From Pseudarthrobacter defluvii (GTDB taxonomy: Bacteria > Actinomycetota > Actinomycetes > Actinomycetales > Micrococcaceae): DNA of 64,000 nucleotides. Positions 42,800-52,427 of this stretch are shown piece after piece. Each line of letters begins with the position of its first letter. The first letter of the stretch is position 1. A program made the position numbers and the translations under genes. A model generated the notes under the pieces. It was given only the letters and a program-made list of their open reading frames with translations, did not search any database and was not told the origin of the DNA. Location: assembly GCF_030816725.1 (NCBI RefSeq), contig NZ_JAUSYG010000001.1, forward strand, positions 3,100,001 through 3,164,000, in the 5' to 3' direction.

Positions 42800-44473
42800 T
42801 TATTTCTTCACGAAGGCCGCGTTGCTGAGGTGGACCACACCGTCGGCGAACGTTTCGATTCCGGCCACTTTGTTGGAGTAGGCCGTGAGGCTGTGGATCC
42901 GGTAGAGGTAGATGATCGGGTTGTCCGCCTGCACCTGCTGGACGGCCTTCCCGTACAGGGCCGCCCGGGCTGCCTGGTCGGTGGTGGTGGAGGCGTCGGT
43001 GAGGAGCTTGTCCACGGCGGGGTTGTTGTAGCCGGAGTAGTTGTTGCCGCCGCCGGTTGCCAGGAAGTTGTACATGTTGCCGTGCGGGTCCACGCGGCCG
43101 GACCAGCCCAGCAGCAGCGCCTCGAAGCTGCCGTGGCTCTGGACGTCCAGCAGCGTTGAGTACTCAACGGGTGCGATGGTCAGTGCGAATCCGCCGTCGG
43201 CCACTGCCGCCTGCAGGGCCTGGGCGTACCGCAGCGAGTCCGGTGAGTTGGTGACCTGGACTTTGATGGGGAAGGGCACCGGGACCCCGGCATCCTTCAG
43301 CATCTGCTTGGCCTTGGCCGGATCATAGGCGGGGCAGCCTTGGCTGGCGTCCGAGGAGAAGGGGCTGGACGGCGCGACCGGCGAGCACGCGGGCTCGTAC
43401 CAGTTGTTGAAAAGCGTGCTCACCAGGGCGGCGCGGTCGATGGACATCGACAGGGCGGTCCGGACGGCGGCGTTCTTAGCCAGCGGGGTGTTGATGTCCC
43501 CCACCGGCTTGCCCACGCCGTTGGTGTTGCCGAGGTTTACGGTCAGGCCCTGGTAGCCCAGCGATCCCACCTGGAGCACGCCCACTCCGCGTTCCTTGGC
43601 CAGCGCGTCCACGTCCTGGGGTGCGATGGAGTCCGCCACCTGGACGTCGCCGGAGCGCAGGTTCGCGGTCCGGATGTTGGAGTCAGTCATGATCCGGTAG
43701 GTGACCGTGTCCAAGTGGACGTTCTTGGCGTCGTAGTACAGCGGATCCCGTTCCACCTGGATGGAAGTCTGCGGGACGCGCTGCTTGAACTTGAACGGAC
43801 CCACACACACCGGGTGGTCCCCGAAGGAGTCCCCTGCCGCGGCAACGGCTGTGGGCGAGAGGATCATCCCGGCCCGGTCAGCGAGCGCTGCGGTGAGGGG
43901 GGCAAAGGGCTTCTTGTAGGTGATCTGGACCGTGGTGGGGTTCAGGGCCGCGATGCCGCTGATGGGCCCCAGCTCGCTCTTGCGGGCGGACCCTCTCATG
44001 GTGAGGTCCCTGTCCAGGGTGGCGCGGACAGCCTCTGCGTCGAACTTGGTGCCGTCCGCAAAGACGGCATCGTCCCGGACCTGGATGGTCACCGTCTGGC
44101 CGTTGTTGCTCACCTCGGGCAGCTTGGTGGCGAGCTGCGGCACGATCTGCCCCTTGGCATCAATGTCGTAGAGCTTCTGGCACATCGTCTGCATGACGTA
44201 GCGGGTGTAGAGGGACGACGACGTGGTGGGGTCCAGGCGGTCCGGTTCGGCGGAGAGGGCCATCACCAGATCCCCGCCCTCCACCACTTTCTGGTTGCCG
44301 ATGGGCACCGAGGTCACGTCGTTGTGCGCCACCGCTTCCGGGATGGGCTGGATGGGGGCGCAGGCAGTCATCGCCAGCGCGAAGGCCGCAGCGCCGCCGG
44401 CGATGGCGGCGTTTTTCGCCTTGCTGGAGTGCCGCCCGGAAGCGTCCGGTGGCGGAACGGGAGTCTCATACAA
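42800..44473 (-). CDS. Family 5 solute-binding lipoprotein
   Basis: 557 residues of the SBP_bac_5 (DppA/OppA/GsiB-like) family. Lipobox LAMTAC near residue 38 anchors it to the outer face of the membrane. The family segments YTRYVMQTMCQKLYD and AVRTALSMSIDRAALV are present. TTG 44473 is the most likely start but its ribosome site (AAGGA) is unusually close. First gene of the six-gene operon; it should capture the peptide or gamma-glutamyl substrate. Confidence 0.88.
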   Translation of the reverse strand: MYETPVPPPDASGRHSSKAKNAAIAGGAAAFALAMTACAPIQPIPEAVAHNDVTSVPIGNQKVVEGGDLVMALSAEPDRLDPTTSSSLYTRYVMQTMCQKLYDIDAKGQIVPQLATKLPEVSNNGQTVTIQVRDDAVFADGTKFDAEAVRATLDRDLTMRGSARKSELGPISGIAALNPTTVQITYKKPFAPLTAALADRAGMILSPTAVAAAGDSFGDHPVCVGPFKFKQRVPQTSIQVERDPLYYDAKNVHLDTVTYRIMTDSNIRTANLRSGDVQVADSIAPQDVDALAKERGVGVLQVGSLGYQGLTVNLGNTNGVGKPVGDINTPLAKNAAVRTALSMSIDRAALVSTLFNNWYEPACSPVAPSSPFSSDASQGCPAYDPAKAKQMLKDAGVPVPFPIKVQVTNSPDSLRYAQALQAAVADGGFALTIAPVEYSTLLDVQSHGSFEALLLGWSGRVDPHGNMYNFLATGGGNNYSGYNNPAVDKLLTDASTTTDQAARAALYGKAVQQVQADNPIIYLYRIHSLTAYSNKVAGIETFADGVVHLSNAAFVKK

Positions 44474-44498
44474 GTCCTTGGATCGGTCACATCGGGTG

Positions 44499-44538
44499 GA
44501 TTGAATACAATCGCTTATTGAAGATAACCTTGGTATAC
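44499..44538. promoter_or_regulatory. Candidate operator region of the peptide-uptake operon
   Basis: Two dyads in an unusually AT-rich divergent gap: GATTG-AATA-CAATC (44499-44512) and a GTATAC core (44533-44538) within TTGGTATACGTT, which resembles TTGTATACAA-type FCD operators. Probable targets of the operon's GntR regulator. Confidence 0.4.
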
Positions 44539-44570
44539 GTTTGTTTCAAGGAAAAATCGGAGAATAAACC

Positions 44571-45299
44571 GTGAAGACACACTTTTTCGGGTCGGCTGAC
44601 CGCCTGCACCTGGTGCTCATGTTGGCCCTGACGTTCTCCACGGGCGTGGTGGATGCGATGGGCTACCTCGGCCTGGACCGCGTCTTCACCGGAAACATGA
44701 CCGGCAACGTGGTGCTGCTGGGCATGGCAATGGCCGGCGGAACAAGCCTTCCTGTGCTGCGGCCGGCGCTGGCGCTGGCCTTCTTCATGCTGGGGGCGGC
44801 CCTGGCAGGGCGGGCCCTTCGGCGCAGCGGCGAAGGCTGGTCGGCGCAGACCTCCGGCGCCCTGTCCGCCGTATCGCTGGGTCTGTGGCTCCTCACGGTC
44901 TTCGTGCTCCTGGCTCCGGTGCAGTCTGACCCCACCCTCGGGAGCATCGTCACCAGCGCGCTCGCCCTGCTCATGGGGACCCAGGCCGCCACGGCGAAAC
45001 GCCTGAAGGTCGCGGAGATCACCACCGTGGTGGTCACCTCGACCATCACCGGACTTGCCTCCGACTCCCGGCTGGCAGGCGGCAAGGGAACATTCTGGCA
45101 GCGGCGGGCACTGGCCATCGGCCTGATCATGCTTGGGGCCCTGGCCGGGGCGGCAGCGCTGCATGTGCACCTGGCACTTGCACTGTCAGTGGCTGCCGTC
45201 ATCGCCACCGCAGTCACCGTGGCAGGCCACGCCGCCCACCGCCGTTCACTGGCGGAAGCGGCAACGTCCTCGGAGAGCCCCTCGCTGGCGCGGGACTGA
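44571..45299 (+). CDS. YoaK-family (DUF1275) membrane protein
   Basis: 242 residues with six membrane segments and the DUF1275 signature FSTGVVDAMGYLGLDRVFTGNMTGNVV near the N terminus. Function of the family is not established; an organic-anion or small-molecule transporter has been suggested from topology. GTG 44571 has CGGAG 8 bases upstream. Divergent from the peptide-uptake operon and upstream of the Wadjet genes but separated from them by about 100 bases. Confidence 0.85.
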   Translation: MKTHFFGSADRLHLVLMLALTFSTGVVDAMGYLGLDRVFTGNMTGNVVLLGMAMAGGTSLPVLRPALALAFFMLGAALAGRALRRSGEGWSAQTSGALSAVSLGLWLLTVFVLLAPVQSDPTLGSIVTSALALLMGTQAATAKRLKVAEITTVVVTSTITGLASDSRLAGGKGTFWQRRALAIGLIMLGALAGAAALHVHLALALSVAAVIATAVTVAGHAAHRRSLAEAATSSESPSLARD

Positions 45300-45396
45300 C
45301 CCGCACCTGCGCACGCCGCCTTGCCTGATGGGAGAATGTCACAGCCGTCACCTAATGTAGGTTCACACCAAAGAGCCCTGAAGACACGGAACCCGC

Positions 45397-46839
45397 ATGG
45401 ACTTCTACGCCATCAATTCGCTGCGCGAAAACCACGCAGGCTGGTCACTCCTCCGCGCCCAGAATGCACCCCTTGCCCTGGCGTTCTTCATGGCCGCGTT
45501 CACTGGGCCCAACCAGCGCAACCTGGGGCGGCAGCAGCTGATCGATGTCCTGGACGACGTCTTGTTCGGCCTCCGGGATGCGGAAGGGGAAGAACGCTTC
45601 CCGCGACGGGCAGTCGAATACCTGGATGACTGGGCCTCGGACGAGCGGAAATGGCTCCGCAAGTACTACGTACCGGGGGAAGACGAGCCGCATTATGACC
45701 TCAGCGCGGCAGCGGAGGACGTCATCAGGTGGGTGGAGAGCCTGCGCGGCCGCGAGTTCGTCGCCACCCAGTCGCGCCTCACCAGCATCTTCGCCGTCCT
45801 CAAGCAGTTGGTCCAGCAGTCGGAGACCGACCCGGAGGTCCGGCTTGCCGAGCTGCGGCGCCAGCGGGACGGAATCGACGACGAGATGCAGCGGATCCGC
45901 GACGGCAACATCCGCGTCATGACCGGCCCCGAGGCCCTGGACCACCTCCAGCAGCTCACCACACTGGCCAAGGACCTGCTGTCCGATTTCCGCGAGGTCG
46001 AGCAGAACTTCCGCAAGCTGGACCGGCAGGTGCGGGAGCAGATCGCCACCTGGGACGGAACGCAGGGCGAGCTGCTCGAATCCATCTTCGGCAACCAGCA
46101 GGACATCAGCAGCTCGCTCCAGGGCCGCACCTTCCAGGGCTTTTGGGACTACCTTATGTCCCCGCAGCTGCGCACCGAACTGCAGGACCTGCTGCACAGG
46201 GCCACCCGGATCGAGGCGCTCGCGCACACGGACAGCCTGCACGCCGTCGCCAACCTCCACCAGGACTGGCTGCCCGCCGTCGAACAGACCCAGGCCACCG
46301 TCCGCCAGCTCTCCCAGCAGATGCGCCGCCTCCTCGACGACAAGGTCTTCCTCGAGAACAAGCGCATCATGCAGCTGATCCGCAGCGTCGAATCCGGCGC
46401 GCTCGGCACCCGGGAGGCGCCGCCGTCGGGCCTTTTCATGGAGATCGACGCGCCGTCCGTGGACGTGGTGCTGCCATTCGAACGGCCGCTGTATGAGCCC
46501 AGCCGCAAGGTGATGGTGGACGACGCCGTCCTCACCGCCGACGACCTGGACGTGGACGCGGACGCCCTGTTCAGCCAGTTCTTCGTGGACAAGGAACGGC
46601 TGCGGGGCAACATCGACGCAGTCCTGGCCGACGCCGAGCAGGCAACGCTCGGCGACGTGACGGCCGCGTATCCGTTGTCGCAGGGTCTTGCTGAGCTGGT
46701 GGCGTACTACCAGCTGGCCACGGAATCGGACTGGGCCACCATCAACCCGGAACAGGAACAGCGGCTCTCCTGGCGGCTGCCGGACGGCAGCACCCGCGAA
46801 GCCACCATTGAACATATCATCTTCGGAAGGCCGGCATGA
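45397..46839 (+). CDS. jetA: Wadjet component JetA (DUF3375)
   Basis: 480 residues matching DUF3375: an N-terminal winged-helix-like region with LRAQNAPLALAFF, long charged helices about 130-230 and 300-340, and the LSDFREVEQNFRKLDRQV stretch. JetA is the kleisin-like subunit of the SMC-type Wadjet complex, which recognises and cuts small circular plasmids. Overlaps jetB by 4 bases (ATGA). ATG 45397 has only a weak ribosome site (GGAA). First gene of the operon. Confidence 0.92.
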   Translation: MDFYAINSLRENHAGWSLLRAQNAPLALAFFMAAFTGPNQRNLGRQQLIDVLDDVLFGLRDAEGEERFPRRAVEYLDDWASDERKWLRKYYVPGEDEPHYDLSAAAEDVIRWVESLRGREFVATQSRLTSIFAVLKQLVQQSETDPEVRLAELRRQRDGIDDEMQRIRDGNIRVMTGPEALDHLQQLTTLAKDLLSDFREVEQNFRKLDRQVREQIATWDGTQGELLESIFGNQQDISSSLQGRTFQGFWDYLMSPQLRTELQDLLHRATRIEALAHTDSLHAVANLHQDWLPAVEQTQATVRQLSQQMRRLLDDKVFLENKRIMQLIRSVESGALGTREAPPSGLFMEIDAPSVDVVLPFERPLYEPSRKVMVDDAVLTADDLDVDADALFSQFFVDKERLRGNIDAVLADAEQATLGDVTAAYPLSQGLAELVAYYQLATESDWATINPEQEQRLSWRLPDGSTREATIEHIIFGRPA

Positions 46840-47462
46840 CCCCCAGCGAAACCGAGACCCGGACGCCGGAGGAGCTGCCCGCCGTCGTCACCAGACTCTT
46901 CAAAGGCGTGCTCTACGTGGAGAACGACGAGAAGATCTGGCAGTCCCTCCTGGGGCTGACCTCGCAGGTGCGTGACTACGTCTCCGTGCTTGGCCTGGAC
47001 CTGATCCTGGACGAATCGGAAGGTTACGCGTTCCTGCGCTCGCGCGAGGACCCGGACAACACCCTCCCCCGGCTCATCGCGCGCCGCACCCTTACCTTCA
47101 ACGTCAGCCTGCTGCTGGCGCTGCTGCGGGGCCGGATGCTGGAGTTCGACACGAACAGCAGCGAGCTGCGGCTCATCATGACTGAACAGGAGATCGCGGA
47201 CATGGTCTCGGTCTTCCTGCCCGAGTCCAGCAACGAGGCGAAGATCCTGGACCGGCTCGGCGCGGACATCAAGAAGGTGGTGGAACTCGGCTTCCTGCGC
47301 AAGCTCAAGGGGCAGGCCGACACGTATGAGGTGGCCCGGGTCCTGAAGGCGTACGTGGACGCGCAGTGGCTGGAGGAGTTCGACGCGCGGCTGGCTGACT
47401 ACCGCGCCACACTGGCCGGCGAGCCCTTGGCCGGAGCATCGGCAACGGAGGAGGGCAAGTGA
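46836..47462 (+). CDS. jetB: Wadjet component JetB (DUF4194)
   Basis: 208 residues matching DUF4194, a KITE-like winged-helix subunit: KGVLYVENDEKIWQSLL near residue 25, RRTLTFNVSLLLALLRGR around 85-102, and a C-terminal FLRKLKGQADTYEVARVLKA winged helix. It bridges the kleisin and SMC parts of the complex. ATGA overlaps with both neighbours enforce coupled translation. Confidence 0.92.
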   Translation: MTPSETETRTPEELPAVVTRLFKGVLYVENDEKIWQSLLGLTSQVRDYVSVLGLDLILDESEGYAFLRSREDPDNTLPRLIARRTLTFNVSLLLALLRGRMLEFDTNSSELRLIMTEQEIADMVSVFLPESSNEAKILDRLGADIKKVVELGFLRKLKGQADTYEVARVLKAYVDAQWLEEFDARLADYRATLAGEPLAGASATEEGK

Positions 47463-50400
47463 CGGCGCAGCTCGGCAGCGACCTGCAGGAGAGCCTGTTC
47501 AGCCTGGAGGGCACGGCGGCCGACGGCGGCACTCCCCCGGGCTTCCGGCTGCACCGCCTGGAGCTGCTCAACTGGGGCACGTTCCACCAGGGCGTGCGAA
47601 CGTTCCGGCTGGACGGGGCGAACAGCCTGCTGACGGGCGATATCGGCTCCGGCAAGTCCACGGTGGTGGATGCGGTCACCACGCTGCTGCTGCCCGCCAA
47701 CAAGATCGAGTACAACAAGGCCGCGGGGGCGCAGAAGAAGGAACGCTCCCTGATGTCCTACGTCCGGGGCTTCCACAAGAGCGCCCGCAGCACCGGCGGG
47801 GAGTACTCCAAACCGGTCGCTCTGCGCGGCACGGGCCAGCTGACGGTGGTGCTGGGCGTCTTCCACAACGCAGTGCTCGGCAAGTGGGTTACGCTCGGCA
47901 TCACGTTGTGGGCCACCCAGGAGGCGGGCCAGCCCAACCGGTTCTACTCCCTGGCCGAGGCCGAACAGTCCATCGCGGCGGACTTCAGCAACTTCGGCCA
48001 GGATCCGCTGAAGCTCAAAAAGAAGCTTCGCACCGCAGGGGCGTCGGTGCACGACTCGTTCGACCCGTACTCGGCTGCGTTCAAGCGGCAGTTCGGCATC
48101 AGCGGGAACCAGGCCATGGAGCTGTTCCACCGGACGGTGTCCATGAAGCAGGTGGAAAACATCACCTCGTTCGTGCGTAGCAACATGCTGGAGGAGGACG
48201 ACGTCGCCACCCGGATCACCAACCTGATCCACCACTTCGACGATCTCAAGAAGGCCCACGACGCCGTCCTGCGCGCCAAGGACCAGATCGCCCTGCTGAC
48301 GCCCATCAAGGACGGCGCAGCGCAGCATGCCAGGCTGAGTGCCGAGGACGAGCTGGCCCGGAAACAGCGCGACCAGCTGCACCCGTGGTTCACCCACCGG
48401 AAGCTGGAACTGAGCCTGGAGCACCAGGCCGAACTGGAGCGGACCGGCATTCGCCTGCAGGAGGACGCTGCCCGGCTTAACAGCGAGACTAAGCAGCTGC
48501 GCCGGGATCTGGCCGGCGTGGAGGAGGACATCCGCACCAACGGCGGTGGCCGGCTGGCGGCCATCGACGCCGACCTGTCCCGGCTCGCGGCCGAGTCCGC
48601 AGCGCAGCGGCAGCGGTTTGAGACCTACTCCAGCGCCGCGGCGGACCTGGGGCTGCAGGCGCCTGAGGACCGGGTGCTGTTTGATGCCAACCGGGCCCGG
48701 CTCACGGAGGTGGAGGCGGAGCTGGCCAGGGCATCGGACCAGCTGCAGGATCGGCGCACCGAGCTGAGCATGACCCGGACCGTCCTGACCAACCAGGCCG
48801 GGGATATCGCAGCCGAGCTCACCAGCCTCCAGGCACGGCGCAACCTGATCCCGCTCCCCCAACTGGACATCCGCCGCCGGCTCTGTGAAGGGACCGGCAT
48901 CAAGGACACCGAACTGCCGTACGTGGGTGAGTTGCTGCGGGTCCGGGACGGCGAAGCCGCCTGGGAGGGTGCCGCGGAACGCACCCTCCACGGGTTCGCA
49001 CTCTCGCTCCTGGTGCCGGGCGAACACTACGCCGCCGTCAGCGCCTGGGTGGATTCGAACAACTTGCGCGGCCGGCTGGTGTATCTGCGGGTAGGTGATT
49101 CTTACGCCCCCAAGCCTGCCGAGGCCGGGACGCTTGCCGCCAAGATCGCCATCAAGCAGGGCACGCCGTTCCGCGACTTCCTCCAGGACGAGCTCAGCAG
49201 CAGGTTCGACTACTTCTGCTGCGAGAACCTGGCGGATTTCCGCCGCTACCCTAAGGCGCTGACCGCCAACGGCCAGCTCAAGGGCGGCCGGGGCCGGCAC
49301 GAGAAGGACGACCGCAAGGACCTGGCGGACCGGCGGAACTACGTGCTGGGCTGGGACAACCACGACAAAATCGCCCGCTTCCGCGCCGAACAGGACGAGG
49401 TCCAGGGCCGGCTGAAGGTGCTGGCCACCGAGCTTGGCAAGGTCAACGACCAGCTCGGTTCGGCGGGCCGGCAGAACCGGCAGCTGGGCATTCTCGGGTC
49501 AGTGCAGGACTTCGGCGAGATCAGCTGGCAGCTCACCGCCCGCCGGATCGAGGACCTCAAGGCGGAGAAGCGGGAGCTCGAGACCACCAGCGACGTCCTG
49601 CAGCAGCTGATGGCCAAGCAAGCCGACGTGGCTGCCCAGCTGGAACGGCTCGAGGACAAGGCCGGCAAGCTGCAGCAGCGGCTCGGCGCGAACGAGAAGG
49701 ACGCAAAGGACATCGCCGAGGCGATCGAGGAGTGCCACGCCGTCCTGGCCGGGACGCCGGTGACGGACGACGCCGTGGTGCTGGCCGCCGTCGGACGCCT
49801 CACCCAGGGCGCGCTCGGCGACAAGGCGCTCACCTACCGGAACACCGGCACCGTGGAAAGCACAGTGCGGGCAGGGTTGACGGACAGCATCGACGCGCTG
49901 GCCAAGCGGATTGCCCGGGCGGCGGAGGGCACCGTGCGGCAAATGGCGGACTTCCGCAATAAATACCCGAACGAAACCACTGACATTGACGCCTCGCTGG
50001 AGGCCGCGGCGGACTACAACCGACTGCTGGCCCAACTGGAGGACAACGACCTGCCGCGGTTCGAGGCAAAGTTCAAGGAGTCGCTGAACCAGAACACCAT
50101 CCACGAGGTGGTGGCCTTCAACGCGTTCCTGGACAGCAGGCGTCAGGACATCGTGAACCGGATCGGCGAGATCAACCAGTCGCTTGCCGGTATCCCCTAC
50201 AACACGGGACGGCACATCCAGCTGGAGCACCAGGCGACGTCGGACCAGGATGTGCGCGAGTTCGGCAGCGACCTGCGGGCGTGCTCGGAGGGGACCATCG
50301 GCGACGAGGACCAGTACTCGGAGCAGAAGTACCTGCAGGTGGAGCGGCTGATCGAACGGTTCCGTGGCCGGGACGGGCTCACTGAGCTGGACCGGCGGTG

Positions 50401-50866
50401 GACGGCGAAGGTCACGGACGTGCGGAACTGGTTCACGTTTTCAGCGTCGGAAAAGTGGACGGAGACCGGCGAGGAGTACGAGCACTTCACGGACTCGGGT
50501 GGCAAATCCGGCGGGCAGAAGGAGAAGCTGGCGTACACCATCCTCGCGGCGGCGCTGGCGTTCCAGTTCGGGCTGGGCTCCGGCAAAGGCGCTGGTCGTG
50601 CCGCGGGCAGCGGCCGGAGCTTCCGGTTCGTGGTGATCGACGAGGCCTTTGGCCGTGGCTCTGACGAGTCGGCGCGGTACGGGCTGGAGCTGTTCCAGCG
50701 GATGAAGCTGCAGCTGCTGATCGTAACGCCGCTGCAGAAGATCCACGTGATCGAGCCGTTCGTCTCGCATGTGGGTTTCGTGGCCAACACCACCGGGGAT
50801 AATTCCCAGCTGCGGAACATGACCATCCAGGAATACCGCGCGGACAAGGACCGGCATGCCCGCTAA
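47459..50866 (+). CDS. jetC: Wadjet component JetC, SMC-like ATPase
   Basis: 1135 residues. Walker A at 60-67 (GDIGSGKS), long coiled coils about 260-430 and 640-800 around a hinge-like middle region, ABC signature SGGQKEKL near 1016, and Walker B with D1061-E1062 (VVIDEAFG). Size and organisation match JetC/MukB-like motors that extrude DNA loops. All ATPase motifs are intact, so it should be active. GTG 47459 overlaps jetB's stop; its 3' end overlaps jetD by 11 bases. Confidence 0.95.
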   Translation: MTAQLGSDLQESLFSLEGTAADGGTPPGFRLHRLELLNWGTFHQGVRTFRLDGANSLLTGDIGSGKSTVVDAVTTLLLPANKIEYNKAAGAQKKERSLMSYVRGFHKSARSTGGEYSKPVALRGTGQLTVVLGVFHNAVLGKWVTLGITLWATQEAGQPNRFYSLAEAEQSIAADFSNFGQDPLKLKKKLRTAGASVHDSFDPYSAAFKRQFGISGNQAMELFHRTVSMKQVENITSFVRSNMLEEDDVATRITNLIHHFDDLKKAHDAVLRAKDQIALLTPIKDGAAQHARLSAEDELARKQRDQLHPWFTHRKLELSLEHQAELERTGIRLQEDAARLNSETKQLRRDLAGVEEDIRTNGGGRLAAIDADLSRLAAESAAQRQRFETYSSAAADLGLQAPEDRVLFDANRARLTEVEAELARASDQLQDRRTELSMTRTVLTNQAGDIAAELTSLQARRNLIPLPQLDIRRRLCEGTGIKDTELPYVGELLRVRDGEAAWEGAAERTLHGFALSLLVPGEHYAAVSAWVDSNNLRGRLVYLRVGDSYAPKPAEAGTLAAKIAIKQGTPFRDFLQDELSSRFDYFCCENLADFRRYPKALTANGQLKGGRGRHEKDDRKDLADRRNYVLGWDNHDKIARFRAEQDEVQGRLKVLATELGKVNDQLGSAGRQNRQLGILGSVQDFGEISWQLTARRIEDLKAEKRELETTSDVLQQLMAKQADVAAQLERLEDKAGKLQQRLGANEKDAKDIAEAIEECHAVLAGTPVTDDAVVLAAVGRLTQGALGDKALTYRNTGTVESTVRAGLTDSIDALAKRIARAAEGTVRQMADFRNKYPNETTDIDASLEAAADYNRLLAQLEDNDLPRFEAKFKESLNQNTIHEVVAFNAFLDSRRQDIVNRIGEINQSLAGIPYNTGRHIQLEHQATSDQDVREFGSDLRACSEGTIGDEDQYSEQKYLQVERLIERFRGRDGLTELDRRWTAKVTDVRNWFTFSASEKWTETGEEYEHFTDSGGKSGGQKEKLAYTILAAALAFQFGLGSGKGAGRAAGSGRSFRFVVIDEAFGRGSDESARYGLELFQRMKLQLLIVTPLQKIHVIEPFVSHVGFVANTTGDNSQLRNMTIQEYRADKDRHAR

Positions 50867-52109
50867 GCCCTGGACATCATTGGCTGGGTTGCGGGCGCAG
50901 TCGTTGAAGGCGTGGAACAGCGGTGCGCTGCTGCGCGAGCTTATATCCCCGTCCGAGGTCTATCCGCGGCGGCGCCCGTTGAAGCGGCCGACGGCGGCGG
51001 AGCTGTTGAATGATTACGCTGCGGTCCGTGCGTGGGCGGCTGAGCTTTCTGCCGGGGCGGGTGGGTATTCGTTGGAGACTGCCGAGGTGGGGCGCCGGAC
51101 TGTCGGGACCAACCAGGTTCCGGCCGCGGCGGTGTTTGCCACCGTGGAGGACGAGATCGCTTTTGTCGGCAAGGCGCGGGAGGCTGGGCTCTTTCAGTCC
51201 CTTGCCGGCAGGTTGGGTGAGGTGGATCCGCGGTTTGTGGAATGGGCCTCGCGGCGGCCGCTGAAGCTCCTGGAGCTGGGTGCCGACGCCCTCGCTGCCG
51301 CTCGGGTGGCGCTGTGGCTGAACGATAATCCGGTGCCTGGCATCTACGTCCGGCAACTGGGCCTGTCCGGCGTGCATACGAAGTTCATCGAGCGTAACCG
51401 GCAGATCATCGACCAGCTGCTGACCGCCGTCGGGCCAGCCGCGGAAACTGAAGACGTGGACGCCATGGAATCCGCCGGGCAGGACGCGGCGCTGGAAGAC
51501 GGTGCCGGTCGAACGGCCGCTGCACGCTTCGCCCGACGGCATGGATTCCTGCACCCGCCGGAGCTGGTCCGGTTCCGGTTGCTTGATCCGGAGGCTGACA
51601 TGCTCGGCGGCGCACGGGACATCACCGTGACCGCCGAGGCATTCAGTAGGCTGCAGCTGCAGCTGCCGGTCCACACCGTGATCGCCACGGAGAACCAGGT
51701 GAACTTCCTCGCACTCCCCGACCTACCCGGGACGCTGGCACTGTACGGCGGGGGCTATGGCTTCTCTTCCTTGCGGGACGCGGCGTGGCTGCAGGACTGC
51801 CGGGTCCTCTACTGGGGCGACATCGACACACACGGATTCCGGATCCTGGACCAGCTCCGCGCGGTGCACCCGCACGTGGAAAGCGTCCTGATGGACGAAG
51901 AGACGCTGCAGGCACACCGCGAATTTTGTGGGCAGGAGTCATCGCCGTCGCGGTCAGCCCTGACGCGGCTGACCGCGGCCGAAGCCGCTCTCTATGAGGC
52001 ACTTGGCAATGACACGTTTGGCCCGCATGTCCGCCTGGAGCAGGAACTGATCACCTGGGACTGGGCCCTGACGCGCCTTCAAGTGATACCGTCAGCGCGC
52101 AAGGCCTAG
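50856..52109 (+). CDS. jetD: Wadjet component JetD, TOPRIM nuclease
   Basis: 417 residues: N-terminal DUF3322 and C-terminal DUF2220 TOPRIM-like domain. The metal-binding acidic residues are visible in ATENQ (near 280) and GDIDTHG (near 321), so the nuclease appears functional. JetD cleaves the plasmid once the JetABC motor stalls on a small circle. The stop lies 18 bases inside the convergent mazF gene, so the Wadjet operon and the toxin gene overlap tail to tail. Confidence 0.93.
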   Translation: MPAKPWTSLAGLRAQSLKAWNSGALLRELISPSEVYPRRRPLKRPTAAELLNDYAAVRAWAAELSAGAGGYSLETAEVGRRTVGTNQVPAAAVFATVEDEIAFVGKAREAGLFQSLAGRLGEVDPRFVEWASRRPLKLLELGADALAAARVALWLNDNPVPGIYVRQLGLSGVHTKFIERNRQIIDQLLTAVGPAAETEDVDAMESAGQDAALEDGAGRTAAARFARRHGFLHPPELVRFRLLDPEADMLGGARDITVTAEAFSRLQLQLPVHTVIATENQVNFLALPDLPGTLALYGGGYGFSSLRDAAWLQDCRVLYWGDIDTHGFRILDQLRAVHPHVESVLMDEETLQAHREFCGQESSPSRSALTRLTAAEAALYEALGNDTFGPHVRLEQELITWDWALTRLQVIPSARKA

Positions 52110-52427
52110 AAAGACGGCGAGCGACTGCTCCACCGCCACCATCGTTTCGGAATCTAGGCGGCCCACCCTTTGCCCAAGATTGGTTCGACGCACGGTGGTG
52201 AGCTTATCGACCATGATTTGGCTGACGCGGTCAAGGCCGTTCAACGGGGCCGGCTCAACGGTCAGCCTGAGCAAAGGAGCATCTGAGGGGTGCGAGGTCA
52301 GCGGAAGTAACGTGACTGATTCCGATGCAGAGAACAGGTCATCCTGAACGATGAGTGCCGGACGCGGCTTTTGGGCATAGGTACCGCCGGACACCGTCCA
52401 CAGCTCGCCACGGTTCACTCCGGCCAA
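52092..52427 (-). CDS. mazF: MazF/PemK-type toxin
   Basis: 111 residues of the MazF/PemK family: NRGELWTVSGG opening, KPRPALIVQDD (Arg of the active loop), LPLTSHP and the DKLTTVRR segment. Such toxins cut single-stranded RNA at short motifs. It overlaps its antitoxin gene by 13 bases, and its 3' end overlaps jetD by 18 bases on the other strand. Intact by sequence. Confidence 0.88.
   Translation of the reverse strand: MAGVNRGELWTVSGGTYAQKPRPALIVQDDLFSASESVTLLPLTSHPSDAPLLRLTVEPAPLNGLDRVSQIMVDKLTTVRRTNLGQRVGRLDSETMVAVEQSLAVFLGLAR

Noticed and set aside
45300..45396. Promoter for the Wadjet operon (TAATGT at 45353-45358)
   Set aside because: No acceptable -35 element at proper spacing could be found, so it was not listed as a feature.
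47399..49363. Very long open frame antisense to jetC (about 650 codons)
   Set aside because: Composition is that of a shadow frame in GC-rich DNA; jetC on the other strand has every SMC motif.
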